64,000 nt of DNA from Limiplasma sp048370855 (lineage in GTDB: Bacteria > Bacillota > Clostridia > Christensenellales > Aristaeellaceae). Within the stretch, counting starts at the first letter, position 1. Every line of letters begins with the position of its first letter. The stretch is from contig DBGEOK010000107.1 in assembly GCA_048370855.1 (NCBI GenBank), forward strand, positions 1 through 64,000, given 5' to 3'. Below are positions 34,415 to 44,315 of this stretch, piece after piece. Position numbers and translations under genes: made by a program. Under the pieces are notes generated by a model, which was not told the DNA's origin, did no database searches, and saw only the letters and a list, made by a program, of their open reading frames with translations.

Positions 34415-35350
34415 ATGCTGGTGCTGAACGATCTGACGCGCTATTATGGCTCGTTCCTGGCCCTGGACCATCTGAGCATGGCCATCGGGGACGGGGAGCT
34501 TCACGGCTTTGTGGGCCCGAACGGCGCGGGCAAGACCACGACCATGCGCATTCTGGCCACGCTGCTCGCCCCATCCGCCGGCACGGCCACGCTTGACGGC
34601 GTGGAGGTAGCCAAAAACCCAAGGGAAATCCGAAAGCTGATGGGTTATATGCCGGATTTTTTCGGCGTGTATGACCGGCTGAAGGCGTGGGAGTACCTGG
34701 ATTTTTACGCGCGCTGCTACAACTTTGGCTATCGGGAGCGCATGCGCATGATCGACAGCCTGCTGGAGCTGGTCAACCTTTCTGAGAAGCGAGACAGCTA
34801 CGTCGACGTGCTCTCCCGGGGTATGAAGCAAAGGCTCTGCCTGGCCCGCGCCCTGATCCACGATCCGCGCCTTCTGGTTCTGGACGAGCCGGCTTCCGGC
34901 ATGGACCCGCGCGCGCGCGCGGAAATGAAGGGCATCCTCCGCACGCTGAAGGACATGGGAAAGGCGGTGCTCGTCTCCTCCCATATCCTGCCGGAGCTTT
35001 CGGAAATGTGCGACTCGCTCACCATCATCGATCATGGGAAGCTCATATTTTCCGGCTCTGTGGAGGAGCTGAGCTCGCATATGAAGGGCAACGCGCCGAT
35101 TCAAATCCGACTTCCGGAAAGCGCGGACAGCCAAACGGCGGAAAGGGCGATGACCATGCTGCGGCAATTCCCGGGCGTGGCGGGCGTGGCGCGGGAAGAA
35201 AGCGCCGTGCTCAGCGTGTCCTTTGACGGCGGGGAAGAGGAGACGGCGGCGCTGCTGCGCGGGCTTTCCGCGGAGCTGCCGGTGGTGGATTTCCACCGCG
35301 CTCCGCTCAACCTTGAAAAGGTTTTTATGGAGGTGACGCAGGATGACTAA
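34415..35350 (+). CDS. ABC transporter ATP-binding protein
   Basis: A 311-residue ABC ATPase of the ABC-2 type: Walker A GPNGAGKTTT, Q-loop GYMPDFFGVYD, signature LSRGMKQRLCLARAL, Walker B LLVLDEPASGMD and H-loop SSHI. A C-terminal domain of about 80 residues follows, as in ABC-2 exporters of the NodI/CcmA/DrrA kind. The start directly abuts the stop of the upstream gene and GGGAGG precedes it. It must power the permease encoded next. Similar ATPase-permease pairs sit beside Gld-like or VWA genes elsewhere. Confidence 0.93.
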   Translation: MLVLNDLTRYYGSFLALDHLSMAIGDGELHGFVGPNGAGKTTTMRILATLLAPSAGTATLDGVEVAKNPREIRKLMGYMPDFFGVYDRLKAWEYLDFYARCYNFGYRERMRMIDSLLELVNLSEKRDSYVDVLSRGMKQRLCLARALIHDPRLLVLDEPASGMDPRARAEMKGILRTLKDMGKAVLVSSHILPELSEMCDSLTIIDHGKLIFSGSVEELSSHMKGNAPIQIRLPESADSQTAERAMTMLRQFPGVAGVAREESAVLSVSFDGGEEETAALLRGLSAELPVVDFHRAPLNLEKVFMEVTQDD

Positions 35351-36248
35351 CCCGATCCTGGCTTTTTCGGGCAGGCGGCGCATGCGGTCGATCCGCACGC
35401 CGGTGCTGCTGACGCTTTACGCCCTGCTGCTGGCCGTGACGGCTTATTTCGCCGTTTACGCGCCGTTTCTGGGGCGGACGGTCACGCTGTCGCGGATGCG
35501 CGCCAGCGTGGACGGCTATGCCTTATTGCTGATTCTTCAATTCTTGCTGCTGGTGCTGGTTGCCCCGGCGATGACGGCGGGCAGCATCTCCGGCGAGCGC
35601 GAGAGGCAGACGCTGGATCTTTTGTTGGTAACCAACACGGGCGTTGTGAGCATGGTCGTCGGCAAGCTGCTGGAGAGCTTCGGATTTCTGGCGCTGCTGG
35701 TGCTTTGCTCGCTGCCGATGCTTTCGCTTGTGCTGCTTACGGGCGGCGCGACCGTCGCGCAGGTGCTGGTAGGCGTGGCGTTCCTGCTGCTGGTGGCGCT
35801 GGCGGCGCTCAGCGTCGGGCTGTTTTGCTCCACGCTGTTCAAGCGCACGGTTACGGCCACGGTGGTAAGCTATCTGGCTGTGTTTGGCATCGGCGTCCTG
35901 ACGCTTCTGCCCATCTTTTACGACGTAAAGCGCATCGGGGACATCTATGATTCCATCAACATCGCCGGCAAAACGCTCACCACCATCCAATACACGCCGA
36001 TCTCCTTCACGCTCAATCCCGGACTGGGGCTGTTCTCGCTGGTCAGGGCGCAAACCGGCATGTTTGATACCGTGCTGTGGAACGTCAGCTATACGCTTGC
36101 CAACACGATCAACCTGCTTCCGTTTGAGCATTACCTGGCCTGCAACATGATCTTTATGGGCTGCGCCTCCCTGGCGCTGACGGGCCTGTCGGCGCTGAAC
36201 ATGCGCGTGAAGAAGGGCGGCGTGCCGAAAGGAAGCGGGAAGGCATGA
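35343..36248 (+). CDS. ABC-2 type transporter permease
   Basis: A 301-residue membrane protein with about six hydrophobic segments and the loop GSISGERERQTLDLLLVTNTG, the coupling region typical of ABC-2 permeases (SGERERGTLE-like). It overlaps the ATPase gene by 8 bases and the next gene by 4. The pair probably moves a hydrophobic or envelope molecule, or acts as a mechanical transducer as GldFG-type pairs do; the sequence does not show which. Confidence 0.9.
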   Translation: MTNPILAFSGRRRMRSIRTPVLLTLYALLLAVTAYFAVYAPFLGRTVTLSRMRASVDGYALLLILQFLLLVLVAPAMTAGSISGERERQTLDLLLVTNTGVVSMVVGKLLESFGFLALLVLCSLPMLSLVLLTGGATVAQVLVGVAFLLLVALAALSVGLFCSTLFKRTVTATVVSYLAVFGIGVLTLLPIFYDVKRIGDIYDSINIAGKTLTTIQYTPISFTLNPGLGLFSLVRAQTGMFDTVLWNVSYTLANTINLLPFEHYLACNMIFMGCASLALTGLSALNMRVKKGGVPKGSGKA

Positions 36249-37726
36249 TGAATCTGGAGCAAGCGCTCAAGCCAATCAGTGGGCGGATGAGGACCCGGCG
36301 CGCCGCCGCCTGGGCGCTGACCGGCCTATGCGCGGGAGCCGTCTCATCGCTTTTGCTGCGCGCGGCGTCGTTTCTATGGGCCTTCCCATCCGCGCCGCTT
36401 TGGAGCGCGGTCGCGCTGGGCGTTCTGCCGGCGCTGCTTGCGCTGGCGGCATGGGCTTGGCCCATCAGCAGCATGGACGCGGCCAGGCAGGCGGATGCGC
36501 TGGGGCTGCAGGCGCGCACGCAGACGGCCCTGATGTTGAAGGACAGCGATACCCCCATGGCGGAGCTTCAACGGAAGGATACCCTCCGGTCGCTTTCCGG
36601 CCTGAACCCCAAAGAGGCTATGCCGGTTAAAGTGCCAAAAGCGGCGCTGGCCGTCCTGCTGGCCTGCGCCGCGCTCTACGGGCTGTCCTATCTGGTCGCC
36701 AACCCTCAGGAGAACGCGCTTCAGGCGAGGGCGGCGTTTCAAACGAAGATGGAGGAACAGGCCGACTTGGTGGACGAAGGCGCGGCCAAGCTGGAAGCCG
36801 GGGACCCGCAAACCCCGGAGCTGCGGAAAATTCTGGGCGACCTGGCGCGCGAGCTTCGCAGGTCGGAGGAGCCCAGGGCCGCGCTGGGCGCGGTGGACGA
36901 GGCGGAGCGCAGAATGGAGGACATGCGGAAGGCGACGGCCAAGGACGCGTTGGACGCCCTGAACGCGGCGGGGCTTTCCGATCTGGCCCGCGCGCTGGAG
37001 CAGGGCGATGAAGAAGCGGCCGGGGAGCTTTTAAGCCGGCTGGGCGCGGACGGCGCGGCGAACGCCCTCAGCGCCGCCGCCCAAAACGCCGCAAACCAAA
37101 CGGCGGCGCAGGCGCTTTCAAACGCCGCGCAGGCAATGCGAAACGGCAGCGCGTCGCAGGCGCTCGCACAGCTTTCCGCCGCGGCCACGGGGCAGAGCGG
37201 CGCGACGGTCCAGGCGGCGGCGCTTGGCAACATGGCCCGCGCCGCCGCCGCGCGGGCGGGCGCGCAGCAGGCGGCCTCCCTGCAAATGGCGGGCATGGGG
37301 GCGGCGCTGTCCAGCCTGGCGGGAAGCGGCGCGGGCGGCATGAACGCGGCGAGCCAGGCGGCGGGCGGCCCCGGGGCCGGGACAGGATCTTCGGACAAGG
37401 ACGGCGGCTACACGGCTTCCGCGGCGCAGGCTTCGGGGCAGGGCACAAGGCAGCCGGAGAAAAAGACGGCGGAGTACGAAGCCATCTACGACCCCACGCG
37501 CCTGGGCGGAAGCGGGGAAACCGTAAACGAACGCGGCAGGCTCGGCGAGGGTGAAACCAGCGAGGCGACCGTCGGCACAGGCGTCGGAAGCATCGGGGAA
37601 AGCGTTCCCTACAACCGCGTCCTGCCTGAATATCAGGATTCCGCGGTCCAGGCCGTGCAAAACGCCGACCTGCCCGCTTATGTGCAAAAATGGGTGCAGA
37701 CCTATTTCGGATTGCTGGCGGAATAA
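36245..37726 (+). CDS. Ala-rich membrane protein of the MoxR/VWA operon
   Basis: A 493-residue protein with hydrophobic segments at about 20-75 and near 135-155, then a helical domain (about 160-270, AGDPQTPELRKILGDLAREL), a strongly Ala/Gly/Ser-rich stretch (about 270-410) and a conserved-looking tail, VPYNRVLPEYQDSAVQAVQ, at the end. Proteins with similar tails accompany MoxR-VWA operons, including long relatives of the DUF4175 type. The Ala-rich part has little sequence constraint and may form a coiled coil. It overlaps the permease gene by an ATGA junction. Confidence 0.65.
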   Translation: MMNLEQALKPISGRMRTRRAAAWALTGLCAGAVSSLLLRAASFLWAFPSAPLWSAVALGVLPALLALAAWAWPISSMDAARQADALGLQARTQTALMLKDSDTPMAELQRKDTLRSLSGLNPKEAMPVKVPKAALAVLLACAALYGLSYLVANPQENALQARAAFQTKMEEQADLVDEGAAKLEAGDPQTPELRKILGDLARELRRSEEPRAALGAVDEAERRMEDMRKATAKDALDALNAAGLSDLARALEQGDEEAAGELLSRLGADGAANALSAAAQNAANQTAAQALSNAAQAMRNGSASQALAQLSAAATGQSGATVQAAALGNMARAAAARAGAQQAASLQMAGMGAALSSLAGSGAGGMNAASQAAGGPGAGTGSSDKDGGYTASAAQASGQGTRQPEKKTAEYEAIYDPTRLGGSGETVNERGRLGEGETSEATVGTGVGSIGESVPYNRVLPEYQDSAVQAVQNADLPAYVQKWVQTYFGLLAE

Positions 37727-37781
37727 CCAGGGCGCCGCTTGGAGGGCGCTTGGGCACGGGCTGTGTAAGGAGGAATGAGGC

Positions 37782-38762
37782 ATGATCCCTCAGGAGCAAA
37801 TCGAGGCGTTTGCCGCCAAGGCGGACGCGATCCGGGCGGAAATCGGCAAGGAGATCATTGGACAGGAGGCTGTGGTGGAGCAACTGCTGACCGCGTTGAT
37901 CGCGGGCGGCAACGTCCTGCTGGAGGGCGTGCCCGGGTTGGGCAAGACCAGGCTGGTGCGCACGCTTTCCCGTGTGCTGGACCTGCCGTTCAGCCGCATT
38001 CAGTTTACGCCGGACCTGATGCCCGCCGACATCACCGGCACCAGCATCATCGTCAAAACTGACGCCGGCAACGAGTTCCGCTTCCGCGAGGGGCCGCTGT
38101 TCGCGTCCATCATCCTCGCGGATGAAATCAACCGCGCCACGCCCAAGACCCAGGCGGCTTTGCTGGAAGCGATGCAGGAGCATTCCGTCACGGTGGCGGG
38201 AGAGACGCACGCGCTTAGGGAGCCTTACTTTGTATTGGCCACCCAGAACCCCATGGAGCAGGAGGGCACCTATCCCTTGCCGGAGGCGCAGCTAGACCGG
38301 TTTATGCTCAAAATCCTGGTGGGCTTCCCAAGCCTTCGGGAGCTTTCGGAAATTGTGGGGCTGACCACCGCGCCGCAGACGGAGCACGCGAAAACGGCCG
38401 CGAACGCGGACGAGCTGCTCGCGCTGCGCCGGGTGGCGGAGGAGGTCCCCATCGCAAGGGCGGTGAACGATTTTGCCCTAAAGCTGGTGCTGTGGACGCA
38501 TCCGGAGCTGCCCGAAAGCCCGGACCGCGTTAAGCGCGCCGTGCGCTTTGGCGCCAGCCCGCGCGCGGCGCAGGCGCTGATCTCTACGTCGCGCGTGCGG
38601 GCGTTGTTGCATGGGCGCTACAACGTCGCCTTTGAGGATGTGGAGGCCGTCGCCCCGGCGTGCCTGCGGCACCGCGTCGCGCTGAGCTTTGAAGGCATGG
38701 CGCAGGGGGATACGGTGGAAGCGGTTGTGGCGGAGCTGCTAAACTCCGTTCCGCGCGGGTGA
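37782..38762 (+). CDS. MoxR-family AAA+ ATPase
   Basis: A 326-residue AAA+ ATPase that acts as a chaperone with von Willebrand A partners. It has Walker A GVPGLGKTRLVRTL, ITGTSIIVKTD, Walker B IILADEINRATPKTQAALL, a sensor 1 Asn in LATQNPMEQEGTYPLPEAQ, and the arginine finger region QLDRFMLKI. The C-terminal lid contains RVKRAVRFGASPRAAQALI. Five bases separate it from the DUF58 gene, the commonest MoxR neighbour. The start is preceded by AAGGAGG. Confidence 0.95.
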   Translation: MIPQEQIEAFAAKADAIRAEIGKEIIGQEAVVEQLLTALIAGGNVLLEGVPGLGKTRLVRTLSRVLDLPFSRIQFTPDLMPADITGTSIIVKTDAGNEFRFREGPLFASIILADEINRATPKTQAALLEAMQEHSVTVAGETHALREPYFVLATQNPMEQEGTYPLPEAQLDRFMLKILVGFPSLRELSEIVGLTTAPQTEHAKTAANADELLALRRVAEEVPIARAVNDFALKLVLWTHPELPESPDRVKRAVRFGASPRAAQALISTSRVRALLHGRYNVAFEDVEAVAPACLRHRVALSFEGMAQGDTVEAVVAELLNSVPRG

Positions 38763-38766
38763 CGCC

Positions 38767-39633
38767 ATGCTCAGCGACGCCTTTTTAACACGGCTGGATG
38801 CGCTGGCCCTGCGCATGAAGCATCCCGCGTCGGGCGGGTCGGGCGGTCTGAGGCGTTCCAAGGCGCTGGGCAGCAGCGTCGAGTTTTCAGATTTCCGGGA
38901 ATACGTTCCGGGCGACGATATCCGCCGCGTGGACTGGAACGCCTACGCGCGCTTTGACCGCCTGTTTTTAAAGCTGTTTATGGAAGAGCAGGAGCAGCGC
39001 GTGAACCTGATCGTGGACGCGAGCGCCTCCATGGCCTTTGGCGAACCCGGCAAGTGGGAGTCCGCCCGCCAGCTTGCGCAGGCGCTGTGCTACCTATCCC
39101 TCTGCGGAGGCGACCGCGTGACGCTGTACGCCGTTCAAAACGGGCGCGAGCGCCACACGCGGCCCCTGGCCGGAAGACAGTGCTACCCGGAGGCGGCGGG
39201 CTTCCTGGAGGGCTTGGAACCAGACGGGGAGGCCCGGCTGAACGAGGTTCTTTCCCGCCTGCCGCTGCCCTCCGGACGCGGCCTTGCCGTGCTTATCAGC
39301 GATATGCTGCTGGAGGACGGGTACGAGCGGGCGCTTCAGGCTTTGATCTACCGCAAGCAGGAAACCAGCGTTCTTCAGCTCTGGAGCCGCGAGGAATGGG
39401 AACCGTCGCTGGAGGAAACCGTGGAGCTGGTGGACAGCGAGACGGCGGAAAAGCTTGTGGTGAACGCGACGTATGAGCTGCTGCGGCGCTATCGGGAGAC
39501 GGCGCGGGCCTATGTGGAGGAGCTTCGCGCTTACTGCCGGGCGCACGCGGTTTCACATGCCCTTGTCATTCCGGAAAAGCCCTTTGAGGAACAAATGCTC
39601 CGGGAACTGAGCCGCGCCGGATTGATCGGCTGA
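38767..39633 (+). CDS. DUF58-family protein with VWA-like fold
   Basis: A 288-residue DUF58 protein, the usual partner of MoxR. The signature FREYVPGDDIRRVDWNAYAR is at residues about 41-60, followed by FLKLFMEEQEQRVNLIVDAS and a partial metal site DASASMAF. In this family the VWA fold usually keeps only part of the MIDAS motif; DxSxS is intact here. It is thought to be a substrate adaptor for the ATPase. No membrane segment is visible. The gene begins 5 bases after the moxR stop. Confidence 0.93.
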   Translation: MLSDAFLTRLDALALRMKHPASGGSGGLRRSKALGSSVEFSDFREYVPGDDIRRVDWNAYARFDRLFLKLFMEEQEQRVNLIVDASASMAFGEPGKWESARQLAQALCYLSLCGGDRVTLYAVQNGRERHTRPLAGRQCYPEAAGFLEGLEPDGEARLNEVLSRLPLPSGRGLAVLISDMLLEDGYERALQALIYRKQETSVLQLWSREEWEPSLEETVELVDSETAEKLVVNATYELLRRYRETARAYVEELRAYCRAHAVSHALVIPEKPFEEQMLRELSRAGLIG

Positions 39634-39653
39634 CGCGGGAAGGAGAAACGCAC

Positions 39654-41435
39654 ATGCAATGGTTGAATCCCGCGGGAGCTTGGGCCTTTACGGCGCTGGC
39701 CGGCGTGCTGGCGCTTTACGTGCTTCGCAAAAAGGCAAAGCGCGTGCCCGCGCCCAGCTTGCTTTTATGGCGCAGAATGGAAAGCCAAAGCCCGGCCGGA
39801 AGACCCTTTCAAAGGCTGACAAGCCGGCTTTTGCTGTGGCTGCAGCTCCTGGCGGCGGCGCTGCTCGCGCTCGCGCTGATGCGGCCCGCCTCTTTAAGCG
39901 GCGAGCAGGGCGAAACGGCCCTGATCTTCGACCTGTCCGCCAGCATGCAAACCGTCAGCCAAGGCAGAAGCCGTCTGGAGGAAGCGAAGGATACCGCCTA
40001 CGGCATCCTGGACGGCCTGCGGGACGAGGATGCCGTTACGGTGATCGCGGCGGGAAGCGCGCTCCGGCAGAGCATATCCCGCTCTACCGATCATGCCGCC
40101 GTGCGGCGCGCCATCGCGGAACTGGAGGCGGGCAACGGAACCGCCGACATCGACGGGGCGGTCGCGCTTGCCCAGGCCATGCGCCGCGATCTTCCCTCCT
40201 TGCAGATCGTTGTGCTTTCGGACCGCTATACCGCGGCGGACGACAGCGTTCGCGTACAGGCGGCGGGCCGGAGCGAGCCGAACCGAAGCATCCTGTCCCT
40301 GCGCCTGAGCGAGCGGGAAGGGGACATGCTTGCTTTCGCGCAGGTTCAAAATCGGGGCGGCCCGGCAGAGGCGGAAATGGAATGCTACGCGGACGGCGTG
40401 CTGTGCGATGTACGGACGGTTTCCCTCGAGGGAAACGCCAGAACGTCGGTACGCTTTTCCGCGCCCCTGGAGGCCGGGAGCGTGATGGTTCGCTTTACGC
40501 AGCCGGACGCGCTTCCCGCGGATGACGCGCGATACGCGGTCAGACCGGAGGAGACGGAGCGGCGCGTGCTGCTGGTAACGGATGAAAACGTTTTTCTGGA
40601 ACGCGCCCTTTCGCTGCGAAAGGGGCTGACCATTGTAAAGGCGACGCCGGCGGATGCTTTGGAGGCCGGGGACTACGACCTGTACGTGTACGACCGCTCG
40701 GTCCCGGCCACGCTTCCGGACGCCGGCGCGGTGCTCGCCATCGCGCCGGAGGGGGAGGTCTTGGGCATTGCGCCGCAGCGGGAGGAAAACGGGGGCGGAG
40801 CGCTGCGCGCGGGCGTGGGAAACGCCGGCAAGGCGATCTGCGAGCATTTGCTGCTTTCAGAAATCGCGTTGAGGGCGTACCGCCCGCTCGTGGGCGGGGA
40901 GGCGGCCGTCACCGTCGCGGGAAACGCCGTGCTCGCCGTCAGCGAGGAGGGTTCACGCCGGGCGGCTGTGCTGGGCTTTGACCTTCACGACAGCAACCTT
41001 CCCCTCAAGGCGGATTTTCCCGTGCTGATTCAAAACCTGCTTCAGTACCTCCTGCCGGACGCGCCGGCGGGGGTTCAGGACGCGCAATGCGGCTCCAGCC
41101 TGCCGCTGAACCTGGACGAACGCACGGTGTCCGCCAGGGTGCGCCTGCCTTCCGGAAGGACGGTCAGCCTGGAAGGGTCCACGCTGGCGGACACGGAGGA
41201 GCAGGGGCTGTATACGCTGACGGAGGAGCGCGCGGACGGCACGCTGCGCGAAACCTCCTTTGCGGCGCATATACCGGCGGAGGAAGGCGAGACCATGAGC
41301 GTCGCCAGCTCCACCGGCGGGGAGGGGGCGGCGCGGAGCAGCGGCGGCATGGGGCGTGAATGGACCCCCTGGCTACTGCTGACGTGCTTTGCCGTTTTAG
41401 CGCTGGAGTGGGAGGTGAGCCGCCGTGGGGCTTGA
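39654..41435 (+). CDS. BatA-like membrane protein with von Willebrand A domain
   Basis: A 593-residue protein. The start MQWLNPAGAWAFTALAGVLA and a second hydrophobic helix near 60-80 (LLLWLQLLAAALLALALM) form the BatA-type double membrane anchor. A VWA domain follows with metal site Asp93 in LIFDLSASMQT, then a middle region with Ig-like strands, a GATase-like part, and a last membrane helix near 570-588 (WTPWLLLTCFAVLALEW). It therefore presents a large loop outside the cell. It overlaps the next VWA gene by 11 bases. Confidence 0.85.
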   Translation: MQWLNPAGAWAFTALAGVLALYVLRKKAKRVPAPSLLLWRRMESQSPAGRPFQRLTSRLLLWLQLLAAALLALALMRPASLSGEQGETALIFDLSASMQTVSQGRSRLEEAKDTAYGILDGLRDEDAVTVIAAGSALRQSISRSTDHAAVRRAIAELEAGNGTADIDGAVALAQAMRRDLPSLQIVVLSDRYTAADDSVRVQAAGRSEPNRSILSLRLSEREGDMLAFAQVQNRGGPAEAEMECYADGVLCDVRTVSLEGNARTSVRFSAPLEAGSVMVRFTQPDALPADDARYAVRPEETERRVLLVTDENVFLERALSLRKGLTIVKATPADALEAGDYDLYVYDRSVPATLPDAGAVLAIAPEGEVLGIAPQREENGGGALRAGVGNAGKAICEHLLLSEIALRAYRPLVGGEAAVTVAGNAVLAVSEEGSRRAAVLGFDLHDSNLPLKADFPVLIQNLLQYLLPDAPAGVQDAQCGSSLPLNLDERTVSARVRLPSGRTVSLEGSTLADTEEQGLYTLTEERADGTLRETSFAAHIPAEEGETMSVASSTGGEGAARSSGGMGREWTPWLLLTCFAVLALEWEVSRRGA

Positions 41436-44142
41436 TTTTGAATATCCCTGGGCGCTGCTGCTGATCCCGGCCGGCATCGCGGCGGTTATGTGGATCGACC
41501 GCCGCTACCGGACGCGCGCGCCGTCGCTCAAGCGGCGGGTTACGCTATGGTCGCGGCTGCTGCTTTGCGCCGTTCTCGCGCTGGCGGTCGCCGGTCCGTC
41601 GCTGCTGGTGGCGTCCGGCCGTACCGCGCGCTGGTTGCTGCTGGACGTATCCGACTCGGCCGCCCCGTCCAGCGAAAAAATGCAATCGGCGGTGGAGGAG
41701 GCGCTCGCGCGGCTGCCGCGGGGCGAAGAGGCGGGCGTGATCGTTTTTGGCGGCGACGCCATGGTGGAGGCGCCGTTGAGCGAGAACCCGGTCTTTACGG
41801 GCGTCCATGTAAACGTCAGCGGCGACGGCTCCGACCTGGACGGCGCGCTTTTGCTGGCAAACGCGCTGCTGCCGGCGGACGGTGCGGGCGGCGTCACGGT
41901 TTTAAGCGATGGGCGCGCGGAGGCAAGCCGCGCGGTGATCGATATTTTAACCGCTCGCGGCATTAAGGTGGATACGCTGGCCTATGAAACCGCCGACGCT
42001 GCCGACGCGCAGCTTTCCGAGCTGATCGCCCCCGCCGGGGCGTACGAGGGGCAGAGCATTTCCGTGGAGGCGGTGATCGACGCCAACGCCGCTATGACCG
42101 GCGACCTTGTGCTGTACCAAAACGGCGAGCCGACCACCACCCGCGAGGTAAAGCTGCAAAAGGGAGAAAACCGGTTTGCCTTTACGGATGTCGCCCGCCA
42201 GGCCGGCGTGGTGACCTACGAGGCGCGGCTGCTGCTTCAGGAGGATACGCAGAGCCGTAACAACAGCATGAGCGCTTACGTTCGCGTTACCGGCGCGCCG
42301 AACGTGCTGCTGGTGTCGCAATCGGACGGCGTAGAGAGCCTGCTGGCCTCGGCGGGCATGAAGGTGAACGCTGTCAGGCCGGGAGAGCTGCCGCAAAGCG
42401 CGGAGGGCTACCTGCCCTACGACGCGGTCGTGCTCAACAACATCGACTTTGACGACGCTACGGAGCGCCAGTGGCAAGCGCTGTCGGCGGCCGTGCGCAC
42501 GCTTGGGCGCGGACTGGTGACGCTGGGCGGGGACAGCAGCTATGCGCTGGGGGGCTACCGGGGCACGGTGTTGGAGGAATTGCTGCCGGTCCGCATCGAC
42601 GTGCGGGATAAGCTTCAAATGCCCGCGCTGTCCCTGGTCATCGCCATCGATAAATCCGGCAGCATGACGATGGGGCAGTTTGGAACCTCGCGGATCGAGG
42701 TGGCCAAGGAGGCCGCCATGAGCGCCATCGAGGTTCTGATCGAACGGGATCAGGTGGGCGTGATTGGTTTTGACGATACGGCAAAGTGGGTGGTCCCGTT
42801 TGGAAAAGTGGAGGATATCGGCGCGGTGGAAAGTATGATCGGCACGCTGCGCGCGGACGGGGGCACGGCCTTCTATTCCGCCTTGAGCGAAGCCTTTGAG
42901 GCGTTGATTGCCGCCGAAACGCCGCAAAAGCACGTGATCTTTCTTTCGGACGGCGAGCCGGGCGATACGGGCTTCCAGGACGTCGCGCTGGCTATGGGCA
43001 AGGCCGGCATTACCTTAACGACGGTCGCCGTCGGCAGCGGAGCCGATACCCGGCTGATGTCGCTGCTTGCCACGCTGGGAGGCGGCAGGGCCTATGAGGC
43101 TGGGGAATTTGACAATATTCCCAAAATCTTTACCAAGGAAACGATGCTTGCCGGCGGCAGCTATGTGCAAAACCGCGCGTTTACGCCTGTGGTGACTGAA
43201 AGCTCCGCGCTTACGGACTTTGACGGCTTTCCGACGCTTACGGGCTACCTGACGGCGGTGGAAAAGCCGACCGCCGCCGTTTCGATGACGAGCGATACCG
43301 AGGACCCGCTGCTGGCGTGGTGGAACGCGGGCGCGGGCCGAACCGTCGCGTGGATGAGCGACGCCGAGGGCGCGTGGACGGAAGCGTTCCTGCGCTGGAC
43401 GGAGGCGCCGTCCTTTTTTGGCGGCCTGGTGGCGAAGGCGCTGCCGGGCGCGGGCCGGGAAGGCATGCTGACCGCCGCCGCGGACGGGGATCGGCTGAGC
43501 GTTCGTTACGAGACGGAGGGCGCGGAGGAGGCGGAGCTGCATACCATAGCCACAATCGTGTCCCCGGACGGAACAGAGCAGACCGTGGAGCTTGCGGAGG
43601 TAGAGGCCGGCGTCTACGAAGGCGCGGCGGAGGCGAAGGCCCAAGGGGCCTACGCGCTTCGCGTTACCCAGAGCAGGGACGGCGAGGCGGTGCGTTCCCA
43701 GGAGGGAGGAGCGGTCAAGGGGTACGCCCATGAGTATGACCTCCGGGACGCGGCGGACAAGAACCTCGGCGAGTTATCCCTGCGCACGGGAGGGCGGACG
43801 CTCGCGCCGGAGGACGATTTCTGGAGCGCTCCGGTTGCGGGCTCCCGGGCCAGGCGGCGGCTGACCGCGCTGCTTTGCGTGCTGGCTGCTATTTTGCTGC
43901 TGTGCGATATCGCGCTTCGCAAGCTTCCCTGGGAAGATGCTGTATTGGAGCTGATCGGCCGGCGGGGAGCGCGCGCGGACGCCTCGCCCGGCAAGGTTCG
44001 GGAGCCCGCGCAGAAGACGGGGGCCGCGAAGGAGCCGTCCCGCCGGGAGAGCAAGGCGGCCCGGGAAAAGGCCCGCAAGGAAGCGGCGGCCCAGACCGCG
44101 GACGCGCTGCTGTCGGCAAAGAAGGCGCGCGAAAAGCGATAG
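41425..44142 (+). CDS. Large VWA/GATase-like membrane protein
   Basis: A 905-residue protein: two N-terminal membrane helices (about 5-20 and 35-60), a first VWA-like region whose metal site is degenerate (LLLDVSDSAAPS), a CARDB/Ig-like part, a GATase1-like domain (about 290-390, NVLLVSQSDGVESLLASAG and VTLGGDSSYALGGY), and an inserted full VWA domain with Asp409 in IDKSGSMTMGQ. A C-terminal helix near 815-832 ends in a Lys/Ala/Arg-rich tail in the cytoplasm. GTG 41425 follows GGGAGGTGA. This is the last gene of the eight-gene operon. Confidence 0.85.
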   Translation: MGLDFEYPWALLLIPAGIAAVMWIDRRYRTRAPSLKRRVTLWSRLLLCAVLALAVAGPSLLVASGRTARWLLLDVSDSAAPSSEKMQSAVEEALARLPRGEEAGVIVFGGDAMVEAPLSENPVFTGVHVNVSGDGSDLDGALLLANALLPADGAGGVTVLSDGRAEASRAVIDILTARGIKVDTLAYETADAADAQLSELIAPAGAYEGQSISVEAVIDANAAMTGDLVLYQNGEPTTTREVKLQKGENRFAFTDVARQAGVVTYEARLLLQEDTQSRNNSMSAYVRVTGAPNVLLVSQSDGVESLLASAGMKVNAVRPGELPQSAEGYLPYDAVVLNNIDFDDATERQWQALSAAVRTLGRGLVTLGGDSSYALGGYRGTVLEELLPVRIDVRDKLQMPALSLVIAIDKSGSMTMGQFGTSRIEVAKEAAMSAIEVLIERDQVGVIGFDDTAKWVVPFGKVEDIGAVESMIGTLRADGGTAFYSALSEAFEALIAAETPQKHVIFLSDGEPGDTGFQDVALAMGKAGITLTTVAVGSGADTRLMSLLATLGGGRAYEAGEFDNIPKIFTKETMLAGGSYVQNRAFTPVVTESSALTDFDGFPTLTGYLTAVEKPTAAVSMTSDTEDPLLAWWNAGAGRTVAWMSDAEGAWTEAFLRWTEAPSFFGGLVAKALPGAGREGMLTAAADGDRLSVRYETEGAEEAELHTIATIVSPDGTEQTVELAEVEAGVYEGAAEAKAQGAYALRVTQSRDGEAVRSQEGGAVKGYAHEYDLRDAADKNLGELSLRTGGRTLAPEDDFWSAPVAGSRARRRLTALLCVLAAILLLCDIALRKLPWEDAVLELIGRRGARADASPGKVREPAQKTGAAKEPSRRESKAAREKARKEAAAQTADALLSAKKAREKR

Positions 44143-44280
44143 GGGCCAAAGCGCGCCGGAGAACAAGGCTATCGCCTATGAGCTCTCCCAGAACGATCAG
44201 AGCGGTTTTTCGCTGGAAGCCGCCATCCTTTTTGGGTGAAAAATTCCGTAGACGATCGCCCCGCCGGGAGAAAGTTTTGC

Positions 44281-44309
44281 TTGACAGACGGCAAGGGCTG
44301 TGCTACACT
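44281..44309 (+). promoter_or_regulatory. Promoter of the trpB2 leader
   Basis: Consensus TTGACA at 44281-44286 and TACACT at 44304-44309 are 17 bp apart. Transcription would start near 44316, at the 5' end of the T-box. Confidence 0.8.
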
Positions 44310-44315
44310 TCGCTA

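Noticed and set aside
36245..37726. Assignment of the Ala-rich gene as a spacer without protein function
   Set aside because: The Ala-rich part is low in complexity, but membrane helices, overlapping starts and a conserved-looking tail argue for a real protein.
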